From an uncultured Blautia sp. (GTDB lineage Bacteria > Bacillota > Clostridia > Lachnospirales > Lachnospiraceae): a stretch of DNA of 9,292 nucleotides. Shown in pieces: positions 1 through 5,696 of the stretch. The notes beneath the pieces were generated by a model. It was not told the origin of the DNA, did not search any database, and was given only the letters and a program-made list of their open reading frames with translations. How positions within the stretch are numbered: the stretch's first letter is position 1; each line of letters begins with the position of its first letter. The stretch lies in assembly GCA_934371915.1 (NCBI GenBank), contig CAKROE010000088.1, positions 1 to 9,292 of the forward strand, written 5' to 3'. A program made the position numbers and the translations under genes.

Positions 1-192
1 GGAACAGCCATGTTTGCATTGCTGGCATTAGGTGGAGATATAGGTTGTTCAGGAGGTCCTACATTGGTTGGAATGGTGTCAGGAGCTTTTGGGGATAACC
101 TAAAGATGGGAATTTTGGCAGGAATTATTTTTCCAGTATTGCTGCTTGTAGGAATCATTTTTTGCAGAAAAACAAAAGGGGAATTCTCATGA
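1..192 (+). CDS. MFS transporter, C-terminal end (partial)
   Basis: Only the last 63 residues are visible; the frame is open to the left edge, so the ATG at position 10 is internal. The fragment is hydrophobic. A Gly/Ser-rich segment with GGDIGCSGGPTLVG is followed by a clear membrane helix (GILAGIIFPVLLLVGIIF) and a short basic tail, RKTKGEFS, which fits the last transmembrane helix and cytoplasmic end of a major facilitator superfamily permease. The GGD-GC-GP pattern resembles sugar/fucose-permease-like MFS proteins common in Clostridia; this is family memory, not a search. The substrate cannot be told from this end. The stop codon overlaps the next start (ATGA), so the two genes are probably co-translated. 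Confidence 0.7.
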   Translation, partial: GTAMFALLALGGDIGCSGGPTLVGMVSGAFGDNLKMGILAGIIFPVLLLVGIIFCRKTKGEFS

Positions 193-407
193 TAATGAAA
201 GGCAAAATATTTATAGAAGAAGGCAAAGATGGTTTTTTGTATATCGTATTTGATGTCAGACAAAGGAAAGACGTAAACGGATTGACATTAGACATGATAG
301 GAATGGGAATGGATGTATTGTATGAGCCAAGAATTGTATCTGGACGATATGAAAGTTGCGTTATATGTTGTGAAAAAATAGGCATTAAAATAGTTGCTTA
401 TCAATAA
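189..407 (+). CDS. Unknown 72-aa protein coupled to the MFS gene
   Basis: I do not recognise this protein. The start is placed at ATG 189, which overlaps the upstream stop (ATGA) and has AGGGG at 177-181 at good spacing. The open frame extends up to 162, but that would overlap the transporter by 31 bp with no better ribosome site; ATG 195 is an alternative. The predicted protein is small, soluble and mixed alpha/beta: a basic N-terminus (MIMKGKIFIEEGKDG), a hydrophobic strand, a Met/Gly-rich turn (IGMGMDV), and a C-terminal strand containing an adjacent Cys pair (VICCEK). It has no membrane segment or signal peptide. Translational coupling suggests a role tied to the transporter or to the same substrate, but this is inference only. 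The gene ends exactly where the hairpin at 408-444 begins. Confidence 0.55.
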   Translation: MIMKGKIFIEEGKDGFLYIVFDVRQRKDVNGLTLDMIGMGMDVLYEPRIVSGRYESCVICCEKIGIKIVAYQ

Positions 408-444
408 TATAGGTAATTGCGAAACAAGTTCGCAATTACCTATA
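408..444 (+). terminator. Perfect 16-bp hairpin after the MFS unit
   Basis: TATAGGTAATTGCGAA at 408-423 is the exact reverse complement of 429-444, with a 5-nt loop (ACAAG). It starts one base after the stop codon of the 72-aa gene, the usual place for an operon-end hairpin. It is not followed by a T-run on either strand (downstream is ATCATCAG), so it is not a standard intrinsic terminator. It may protect the 3' end of the RNA or act with Rho. The symmetry is certain; the function is not. Confidence 0.4.
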
Positions 445-528
445 ATCATCAGTTATAAAAATCAGAAGCATTTCAATCAGTTCACCATGTCGCTTTTATT
501 TTGTGTTATACTATTTTATAAGATTTTC

Positions 529-606
529 TTTCCCTTGTTTTTTCCCTTATCAGAGTTCGTAAACACTTATGGGACAATATAATACAAGGGAAACAATAAG
601 GGAAAA
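529..606 (+). promoter_or_regulatory. Promoter flanked by two inverted repeat pairs
   Basis: A perfect -10 box, TATAAT, lies at 578-583 with a weak -35 (TTCGTA, 556-561, 16-bp spacer). Around it are four copies of a short unit. TTTCCCTTGT (529-538) and TTTTCCCTTAT (540-550) lie upstream. Their exact reverse complements ACAAGGGAAA (584-593) and ATAAGGGAAAA (596-606) lie at and just after the expected transcription start near 590. Within each pair the AAGGGAAA core repeats with a 12-bp period. Such symmetry suggests repressor half-sites or an RNA switch. The probable target is the small ORF pair at 647-1095. Confidence 0.45.
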
Positions 607-646
607 CTCACCTGCGACAAACTTAGTGTGTCCAAGGGGGTGAGGG

Positions 647-877
647 ATTTTCATATTATCGATCATCAGAAATATAGTCTTTGCAGTGACGGGTATCGGA
701 GTCATTATTCTGTATGCGATTTCCGGAAATACAAATGGATATCATATGACAAGGATAATTTCAGCCAGAACTCTGGCAGATCCAGGTTATCCGAATCTTC
801 AAACCCATGAGATAGAGCCATTATCCAGACGTTATGGAATGAAAGTGTGGCAATCTTATCTGGAAAATAAAAACTGA
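647..877 (+). CDS. Possible 76-aa membrane protein, ATT start or decayed
   Basis: I do not recognise this protein. An almost perfect Shine-Dalgarno, AAGGGGGTGAGG (633-644), points at codon 647, but that codon is ATT rather than ATG. Read from there, the protein begins with about 24 hydrophobic residues (starting FILSIIRNIVFAVTG) that form one membrane anchor or signal peptide. A polar tail follows with TLADPGYPNLQTHEIEPLSRRYG and a Lys/Asn end. A conventional alternative is GTG at 686, but that has no ribosome site and would cut the hydrophobic segment in half. The frame is closed by a stop at 641-643, just ahead of 647. Either ATT is used as a rare start, or a former ATG has mutated and this is a pseudogene. 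The next ORF begins 2 nt after the stop. Confidence 0.4.
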   Translation: MFILSIIRNIVFAVTGIGVIILYAISGNTNGYHMTRIISARTLADPGYPNLQTHEIEPLSRRYGMKVWQSYLENKN

Positions 878-879
878 AT

Positions 880-1095
880 ATGGAACTAAAACACGAGCAG
901 TTAGTCTATGAAAAACAGGCTGGCTGCTTTTTTCGTCGAGTGGTACAAGATGATAGAAAAAGAGTACTTAATTGTGTTATACTCAGTTTAAAGTATGGGG
1001 AGCTGCCTATAAGTAGACTTGTGAACCAAGAAAAAGTGGACATTCAGGACAAAAAAGTGGACATTGGGAATATAAAAGTGGACATTGAAATATAA
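880..1095 (+). CDS. Hypothetical 71-aa ORF with KVDI heptad repeats
   Basis: I do not recognise a function. The N-terminal 50 residues are charged, with a basic patch (FFRRVVQDDRKRVLN) and a short amphipathic stretch (ILSLKYGELPISRL) that could form a helix-turn-helix-like pair. The last 21 residues hold three copies of Lys-Val-Asp-Ile spaced by seven residues, encoded by AAAAGTGGACATT at 1032, 1053 and 1074, an exact 21-bp period. The start has only a weak ribosome site (GGAAAA at 862), though the 2-nt gap from the preceding ORF allows translational coupling. Similar Lys-Val/Ile-Asp-Ile repeats occur, as I recall, in linker regions of larger Clostridia proteins, so this may be a truncated remnant. 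It ends 26 bp before pepT. Confidence 0.35.
   Translation: MELKHEQLVYEKQAGCFFRRVVQDDRKRVLNCVILSLKYGELPISRLVNQEKVDIQDKKVDIGNIKVDIEI
1032..1086 (+). repeat. 21-bp tandem repeat, three copies
   Basis: The 13-mer AAAAGTGGACATT occurs at 1032-1044, 1053-1065 and 1074-1086. The offsets are exactly 21 bp, and the bases between copies are diverged but share A-rich or GG-containing composition. The unit is in frame in the ORF at 880-1095 and encodes a Lys-Val-Asp-Ile heptad. Copy number could change by slippage without breaking the frame. Confidence 0.85.
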
Positions 1096-1121
1096 ATTCA
1101 AGAAAAAGAGGAGCAAGATAT

Positions 1122-2324
1122 ATGAAGGTACAGGAAAGACTGATCAGTTATGTGACGGTGCGGACCCCGAGCAATGAAGAAAGTGAGACGGTTCCGTCTT
1201 CGATGTGTCAGTTTAATCTGGCACGAAAGCTGGAAAAAGAAATGCAAGAACTTGGACTGACAGAGGTTGTTCTTGATGATAAATGTTATCTGTATGGGAA
1301 ACTTCCGGCGACGAAAGGAAAAGAAAATATCCCGACACTTGGATTTATTGCACATATGGATACCGTATCTGATTTCTGTGATCACGAAATTCATCCGGTA
1401 ATCACAGAAAATTATGATGGTGGAGAGCTTGTCCTTGGGACAAGTGGGCTGGTATTAAGTCCGAAGGAGTTTCCTCATCTTGCAGAATTGAAAGGTCGTA
1501 CACTGATCACCTCAGATGGAACAACGATTCTGGGTGCGGATGACAAAGCCGGAATTGCGGAGATCCTGACTATGATCGAAAGAATCCAGACAGAAAAATT
1601 GCCGCACGGAACAATCTGCGTAGCATTTACTCCGGATGAAGAAATCGGAATGGGAGCAGAGCATTTTGATTTAGAACAGTTTGGCGCAGAGTATGCATAT
1701 ACACTGGATGGGGATTCAGAGGGAGAAATCCAGTACGAAAATTTCAATGCATGCAAAGCAGAATTTGAAGTTAAAGGCTTCAATGTACATCCGGGTGAAG
1801 GCAAGGACACGATGATCAATGCCAGCCTGGTTGCGATGGAAATCAATAATTGTCTGCCGTCTATGGAGACCCCGAGAGGAACGGAAGGTTATGAAGGATT
1901 TTATCATCTGATCAGTATGCAGGGGGAAGTCGGTGAAGCGAAACTTAATTATATTGTGAGAGATCATGATAAAGCAGGATTTGAGGCGAGAAAGAAAACA
2001 CTCCGTCTGATTGAGAAAAACTTAAATGAAAAGTGGGGCGAAGGTACGGTAACACTCAAGATCACTGACCAGTACCGCAATATGAAAGAAATCGTGGAAA
2101 AGCATATGCACCTGATAAATCATGCAAAGAAAGCATGTGAGACAGCTGGTGTAACACCACTTGTTCTTCCAATACGTGGAGGTACAGATGGTTGTCAGTT
2201 AAGCTTTAAAGGACTTCCATGTCCGAATCTCGGAACAGGAGGACATGCTTTTCACGGACCTTATGAACATATCAGTGTAGAGGGAATGGAAAAGAGTGTG
2301 GAAATTCTTCTTGCACTGGTTTAA
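1122..2324 (+). CDS. pepT: Peptidase T (tripeptide aminopeptidase)
   Basis: This is a cytoplasmic M20-family zinc metallopeptidase that removes the N-terminal residue from tripeptides, completing the breakdown of imported peptides. At 400 aa it has normal family length (about 405-410). The catalytic set is complete and nearly co-numbered with the E. coli enzyme: His78 and Asp80 in AHMDTVSDF, bridging Asp140 in GADDKAG, the general base Glu173 and metal ligand Glu174 in TPDEEIG, Asp196 in TLDGDSEG, and a C-terminal His378 in AFHGPYE. The RGGTDG substrate-binding motif is also present, near residue 350. The M20 dimerisation domain is inserted between about residues 205 and 315. The start is ATG 1122 with AGAGGAG at 1107-1113. 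No terminator follows; the 3' end overlaps the convergent gene by 53 bp. Confidence is very high. Confidence 0.97.
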   Translation: MKVQERLISYVTVRTPSNEESETVPSSMCQFNLARKLEKEMQELGLTEVVLDDKCYLYGKLPATKGKENIPTLGFIAHMDTVSDFCDHEIHPVITENYDGGELVLGTSGLVLSPKEFPHLAELKGRTLITSDGTTILGADDKAGIAEILTMIERIQTEKLPHGTICVAFTPDEEIGMGAEHFDLEQFGAEYAYTLDGDSEGEIQYENFNACKAEFEVKGFNVHPGEGKDTMINASLVAMEINNCLPSMETPRGTEGYEGFYHLISMQGEVGEAKLNYIVRDHDKAGFEARKKTLRLIEKNLNEKWGEGTVTLKITDQYRNMKEIVEKHMHLINHAKKACETAGVTPLVLPIRGGTDGCQLSFKGLPCPNLGTGGHAFHGPYEHISVEGMEKSVEILLALV

Positions 2325-3078
2325 ATTCCACTGCATGTTTCCTTTTCCAGAGTGGAAAAAGATTTCTCTGACAGATATAATTCCTGCGCTGTTCGATGCT
2401 GATCGCATGAAAGAAGGTCTTCCACATATCTGTATATTCATCTTCATAGGATTCTGTCTGGCGCAGAGTTTCGAATTCTTCGTCTGTCAGGTAACGCAGA
2501 TAGTTTTCGCCGTCTTTTACGTGTACACAGGCCGTCTTGCGGTTATCATCAATGATCATCCAGTGTTCGGAAGGCATACGGTCTGAGAAATGGTTTCCGA
2601 CCAACATAATCACGTCGTTTTTGGGCTCCAGATGACTGACATAAACTTTAGAATCCAGACTCTGAAAACGGGCAAATTCGCGGAAATGGTGTGCCTCATT
2701 CGATACTTTTCGGCGAATTTCCAGGAGTTTCATGACATGTGGATTGGTATATTGCCCAAGTACGGTGCTTCCGACGGCAAAACCCACACGCAAAAAGTTA
2801 TAGATTGCCTGCAGAGAGTCCTCATCTGCACACAAAGTGGCATAGTAAATGTTCAGGTATGCTTCCTCGGAAATGCTTCTGCGGATGGAACGGATTACTT
2901 TTTCTGCTCTGGAGGCGTCTCCATCTATATGAATGTATTCATCAAATAATGTCTGCTGAAATATCGGTTCTTTTTTTAACTGAATCTGGTTATGGCCGAT
3001 CCGCAGAGCCTCCGACCATGCGTCGTAAATACAGGTCATGATGTCTGTCAGGCGGTCTTCGCAAGTGTATACTTTCAT
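2272..3078 (-). CDS. DUF4130-type protein, partner of radical SAM repair protein
   Basis: This resembles the 'probable DNA metabolism protein' family (TIGR03915/DUF4130), which in many Clostridia and Bacteroidetes sits beside a radical SAM protein and is sometimes fused to a uracil-DNA glycosylase domain. No such domain is present in these 268 aa. Features fitting the family are N-terminal MKVYTCEDRLTDIMTCIYDAW, HHFREFARF (130-138), HFSDRMP..HWMIID (163-177) and the C-terminal FFHAISIEQRRN..CQRN (222-239). The biochemical role is unknown; nucleic acid processing is inferred from the partner. The ATG lies 4 nt after the radical SAM stop, with AGGA just ahead of it, so both genes form one operon. 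The last 17 residues, after the domain-like end at about 251, are read antisense through pepT and look like a run-on tail. The family call is from memory of motifs. Confidence 0.85.
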   Translation of the reverse strand: MKVYTCEDRLTDIMTCIYDAWSEALRIGHNQIQLKKEPIFQQTLFDEYIHIDGDASRAEKVIRSIRRSISEEAYLNIYYATLCADEDSLQAIYNFLRVGFAVGSTVLGQYTNPHVMKLLEIRRKVSNEAHHFREFARFQSLDSKVYVSHLEPKNDVIMLVGNHFSDRMPSEHWMIIDDNRKTACVHVKDGENYLRYLTDEEFETLRQTESYEDEYTDMWKTFFHAISIEQRRNYICQRNLFPLWKRKHAVEFKPVQEEFPHSFPFPLH

Positions 3079-3082
3079 ATGT

Positions 3083-4627
3083 TTATCCTATTCCGAAATC
3101 GGCAAGGGTCATCTGAGAGTATGTCTCATTAGCATGCTGCATTTTCCAGAGATCCTTCGTATCTACATGAATTAATTGTCTGGTAATATAAGCCTCTTCG
3201 ATGGGGGTATGATACATCTGCTTTCCTCCACAGGTAATAAAATAGTGTGCGCGTTTCAGTACGACACCCATTTTTTTCAGACTTTCGAAGGTTAAGCGTC
3301 CGTATTTCCGGGCATAGGTGATGCGGCCGGCTGATTTGGGACCGATACCGGGAACACGAAGTAAGGTGGCATAAGAGGCCGTTTCTACTTCTACCGGAAA
3401 ATGTTCCAGATGGCGCAATGCCCAGTCACACTTTGGATCCAGCAGTTCATTAAAGTTTGGCTGAGACTCAGATAACAGTTCCGTTGCCTGAAAACCATAG
3501 AAACGAAGAAGCCAGTCTGCCTGATACAGGCGGTGTTCACGCAGAAGTGGTGGAGGTGTTCCGAGCTGAGGCAGGTTGGTATCGTCATTTAGGGGAATAT
3601 AAGCGGAGTAAAAAACTCGTTTCAGATCGAATCCCTGATATAATGCCTGTGTCGTTTGCAGCAGGGTATAGTCACTTTCGCTGGTAGCGCCGATGATCAT
3701 CTGGGTGCTTTGTCCTGCCGGTGCGAAGCTGCGCCTCAGATCGGACATGTCGAGAGGAGCCAGCTGACAGGCATTTTCCCAGGTCAGAGCATGTTTACAG
3801 AGTCTGTTTTCACCTGGAAAGGAAGATGTTTTTTGAAGATTCTTTTCAGAGTGAACACTGCCATTGAGCTGTGCATCTGTATTTTGCGCATCAAGTTTTT
3901 CCTTGAATTTATTCTTGGAATTATCCGAAAAAATACTATGGTTTAAAAACTGATTTCCACGGCTTCGTTCCATGTATGCAGATTTCCCGATTGCCATCCG
4001 GTGAGATGCAATCGTACTCTGTACTTTCCCCATAGGATTTAAGATGTTCTGCATGGTTTTATTTGGTGCCAGTGAACGCAGGGCATCCTCAGTAGGAAGT
4101 TCCAGATTCACACTGATACGGTCGGCCAGATAACCGGCTGCGGCAAGCAGTTCATCTGATGCGCCGGGAATTGTTTTTATATGGATATAGCCATTAAAAT
4201 GGTACTTCGTGCGGAGAAGCAGCAGCGTCTCGCACATTTTTTCCATAGTATAGGTAGGATTGCGCAGGACGCCGGAACTCAGGAACAGTCCTTCGATATA
4301 ATTTCTTTTGTAAAATTCAACGGTCAGTTCACAAATTTCCTGAGGTGTGAAAGTGGCGCGCTTTACATCATTGCCGGATCTGTTGATACAATATTTGCAA
4401 TCATAGGCACAATGATTTGTCATCAGGATCTTGAGAAGGGAGATACATCTTCCGTCTGCAGCAAAACTATGACAGATGCCGCATGCTTCTGCATTGCCGA
4501 GCTCTCCTTTCTTTCCCCGGCGGCTGGAACCGCTTGAAGTACATGCAACATCATATTTTGCCGCGTCTGCAAGAATCTGTAGTTTCTCCTGTGTGGTGTA
4601 GTTTTCATTTATAAGTGCGGTGGTCAT
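3083..4627 (-). CDS. Putative DNA modification/repair radical SAM protein
   Basis: This matches the family annotated as putative DNA modification/repair radical SAM protein (TIGR03916). The [4Fe-4S] cluster motif is Cys73-x3-Cys77-x2-Cys80 in NHCAYDCKYC, with extra Cys nearby (EACGICHSF). The barrel core follows (GLFLSSGV, HIKTIPGA, ISVNLELPTE, FAPAGQSTQMIIGA). A helix-hairpin-helix DNA-binding motif, LLRVPGIGPKSAGRI, lies near 422-436. Length is 514 aa. A polar Asn/Ser/Lys-rich stretch at about 216-292, between IASHRMAIG and the FAPAGQ strand, looks like an insertion relative to the usual compact family form. The start chosen is ATG 4627, because the N-terminal EKLQILADAAKYDV of the family begins just after it; a longer frame to 4687 would read through the promoter and LexA boxes. 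There is no Shine-Dalgarno. The substrate and reaction are unknown. Probably SOS regulated. Confidence 0.9.
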   Translation of the reverse strand: MTTALINENYTTQEKLQILADAAKYDVACTSSGSSRRGKKGELGNAEACGICHSFAADGRCISLLKILMTNHCAYDCKYCINRSGNDVKRATFTPQEICELTVEFYKRNYIEGLFLSSGVLRNPTYTMEKMCETLLLLRTKYHFNGYIHIKTIPGASDELLAAAGYLADRISVNLELPTEDALRSLAPNKTMQNILNPMGKVQSTIASHRMAIGKSAYMERSRGNQFLNHSIFSDNSKNKFKEKLDAQNTDAQLNGSVHSEKNLQKTSSFPGENRLCKHALTWENACQLAPLDMSDLRRSFAPAGQSTQMIIGATSESDYTLLQTTQALYQGFDLKRVFYSAYIPLNDDTNLPQLGTPPPLLREHRLYQADWLLRFYGFQATELLSESQPNFNELLDPKCDWALRHLEHFPVEVETASYATLLRVPGIGPKSAGRITYARKYGRLTFESLKKMGVVLKRAHYFITCGGKQMYHTPIEEAYITRQLIHVDTKDLWKMQHANETYSQMTLADFGIG

Positions 4628-4633
4628 ATTTGT

Positions 4634-4662
4634 ATTATACAAACATCTGTTCGAAAATGCAA
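4634..4662 (-). promoter_or_regulatory. Sigma-A promoter of the radical SAM operon
   Basis: On the minus strand TTGCAT (4662-4657) and TATAAT (4639-4634) are separated by exactly 17 bp, a near-consensus promoter. Only 6 nt lie between the -10 box and the ATG at 4627, so transcription should begin at or next to the A of the start codon. The 17-bp spacer contains the LexA-like box at 4640-4653, the standard position for repression. Confidence 0.8.
4640..4653 (-). promoter_or_regulatory. LexA (SOS) box 1 in the promoter spacer
   Basis: The minus strand reads CGAACAGATGTTTG. Against the Bacillus/Firmicutes LexA consensus CGAACRNRYGTTYC it matches 13 of 14 positions; only the last base differs. 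It lies between the -35 and -10 boxes of the radical SAM operon, so bound LexA would block RNA polymerase. Confidence 0.75.
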
Positions 4663-4670
4663 GAGAAAAT

Positions 4671-4684
4671 AGAACAAATGTTTG
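4671..4684 (+). promoter_or_regulatory. LexA-like box 2, upstream copy
   Basis: AGAACAAATGTTTG matches 12 of 14 positions of the same LexA consensus, with both end bases off and the GAAC...GTT core intact. Its centre is 31 bp from that of box 1, about three helical turns, so two LexA dimers could sit on the same face of the DNA. Confidence 0.55.
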
Positions 4685-4728
4685 CAAAACTATATAACCT
4701 TATTACAAAATGGTCTGTATAGTCAGTT

Positions 4729-5511
4729 TTACGGATTGATAATAAAGCGTTCCACGCGATCCATTGTAGTTTTCAGGATGGAGAGATCGGTCTGTACATC
4801 GCCGGTTTCCAGAGAATGGTTGGCATTTTTGGTGAGGAAAAGAGGAACTTCTTTTTGCGCTGCAAGTGCCTGAACAGAATCTGTTTCGGCCCATGGATCG
4901 GCAGTTCCGTGAAAGGCGATACTTCCCTGCAGTGGAAATGAAAAAGTTTCTGCCAGTGGAGTAAACAGGATGTTTTTTACCTTTAAATTGTGGCTGGAAG
5001 CATAGGCAGAAGATATGGCTGTGCCGATGCTTTTGGAAATAAAAAGAATGCTGCCGTAGGAACTCCAGTCAATGTCGTGCAGAAGCTGTTCTGTCTGTTC
5101 CGAGGCAAGTTCAAATGCCTGTTTCATTTTGGCAGAATCGCCCTTGATGTTTTCTGGGAGTGAGCCATAAGACACGGTCTGAATCTGATAGCCGTGTTTT
5201 TTTGCAAGACGGGTTGTGTAATAAAGAAGTGGTTTGTCAGCAGTATATCCGATGCCGGGAAAAATAACAGCCAGTTTCGGCGCATTTTTATCTGCTGTGG
5301 CCGTATATGCGGAAGCCTTGTCATAGAGCATCTGCTCATGAAGTTTTTCCTGAAGTTCCTTTAAAGTGGTGGAAGTCATGCAGAGATCTGACGGAAGGTA
5401 ATCATAATCTGTGATGACACCGTTTTCTTCCGCAGAATAAACGATGTGTGAAGCACCCATGAGTTCCATATCTTCTTCAATATCTGAAAGTAATTCTTCG
5501 TATGTTTTCAT
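4729..5511 (-). CDS. Alpha/beta hydrolase family protein
   Basis: The 260-aa protein has a complete-looking alpha/beta hydrolase core in its C-terminal two-thirds. The oxyanion-type loop is FPGIGYTADKPLLYY (about 84-98). The nucleophile elbow is SKSIG with Ser161. A candidate acid is Asp205 in FHGTADPW, and His232 is in NANHSLE. About 80 N-terminal residues (KTYEELLSDIEEDMELMG...) are acidic and helical, lie outside the core, and may be a cap or partner-binding region. There is no signal peptide, so it should be cytoplasmic. The substrate is unknown; esterase, acylhydrolase or peptidase are possible. ATG 5511 is preferred over an upstream in-frame TTG at 5520, because the AAAGGA at 5523-5528 is too close to the TTG. 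It has its own promoter. No terminator was seen before the SOS promoter downstream, so read-through into the radical SAM operon is possible. Confidence 0.75.
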   Translation of the reverse strand: MKTYEELLSDIEEDMELMGASHIVYSAEENGVITDYDYLPSDLCMTSTTLKELQEKLHEQMLYDKASAYTATADKNAPKLAVIFPGIGYTADKPLLYYTTRLAKKHGYQIQTVSYGSLPENIKGDSAKMKQAFELASEQTEQLLHDIDWSSYGSILFISKSIGTAISSAYASSHNLKVKNILFTPLAETFSFPLQGSIAFHGTADPWAETDSVQALAAQKEVPLFLTKNANHSLETGDVQTDLSILKTTMDRVERFIINP

Positions 5512-5557
5512 TTTGATCAAATCCTTTTTTCAGTAATATAGGTTAAAAAACAAGATA

Positions 5558-5586
5558 ATTATGGCATGTTTTAGCGGAGGTGGCAA
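5558..5586 (-). promoter_or_regulatory. Promoter of the alpha/beta hydrolase gene
   Basis: On the minus strand TTGCCA (5586-5581) and CATAAT (5563-5558) are separated by 17 bp. The expected start near 5551 gives a leader of about 40 nt that contains the AAAGGA ribosome site. Confidence 0.65.
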
Positions 5587-5629
5587 GAAAATCTGTTATT
5601 TCTGCCGGTTGAGAGACTGCATAATGATA

Positions 5630-5658
5630 TTGCCCGTTCACTCTTGTGATGGTATCAT
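5630..5658 (+). promoter_or_regulatory. Promoter of the SseB-domain gene
   Basis: TTGCCC (5630-5635) and TATCAT (5653-5658) have a 17-bp spacer. The predicted start near 5665 gives a leader of about 32 nt ending in the AGAGGAGA site at 5683-5690. It is divergent from the hydrolase promoter, with about 43 bp between the two -35 boxes. Confidence 0.6.
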
Positions 5659-5696
5659 AAAATATGAATTACAAATATTTTCAGAGGAGAACTCAG

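Noticed and set aside
394..582. 62-aa open frame after the 72-aa gene
   Set aside because: It overlaps the stop codon of the 72-aa gene, the hairpin and the repeat/promoter region, has no ribosome site, and its composition (Phe/Ile/Leu runs from AT-rich DNA) looks non-coding.
628..810. 60-aa open frame starting GTG 628
   Set aside because: It is in another frame from the hydrophobic 76-aa candidate, the Shine-Dalgarno lies inside it rather than before it, and the product shows no recognisable features.
972..983. TTGTGTTATACT (also at 501-512) as a pepT promoter
   Set aside because: An extended -10 look-alike, but no -35 at proper distance and it lies inside the 880-1095 ORF; too weak to list as a feature.
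2326..2357. TTCCACT/AGTGGAA inverted repeat after pepT as a terminator
   Set aside because: 18-nt loop, no T-run on the plus strand and only a weak one on the minus strand, and it lies in coding sequence of the DUF4130 gene.
4628..4687. N-terminal extension of the radical SAM protein by 20 residues to 4687
   Set aside because: It would require translating the promoter and both LexA boxes, and the extra residues do not resemble the family N-terminus.
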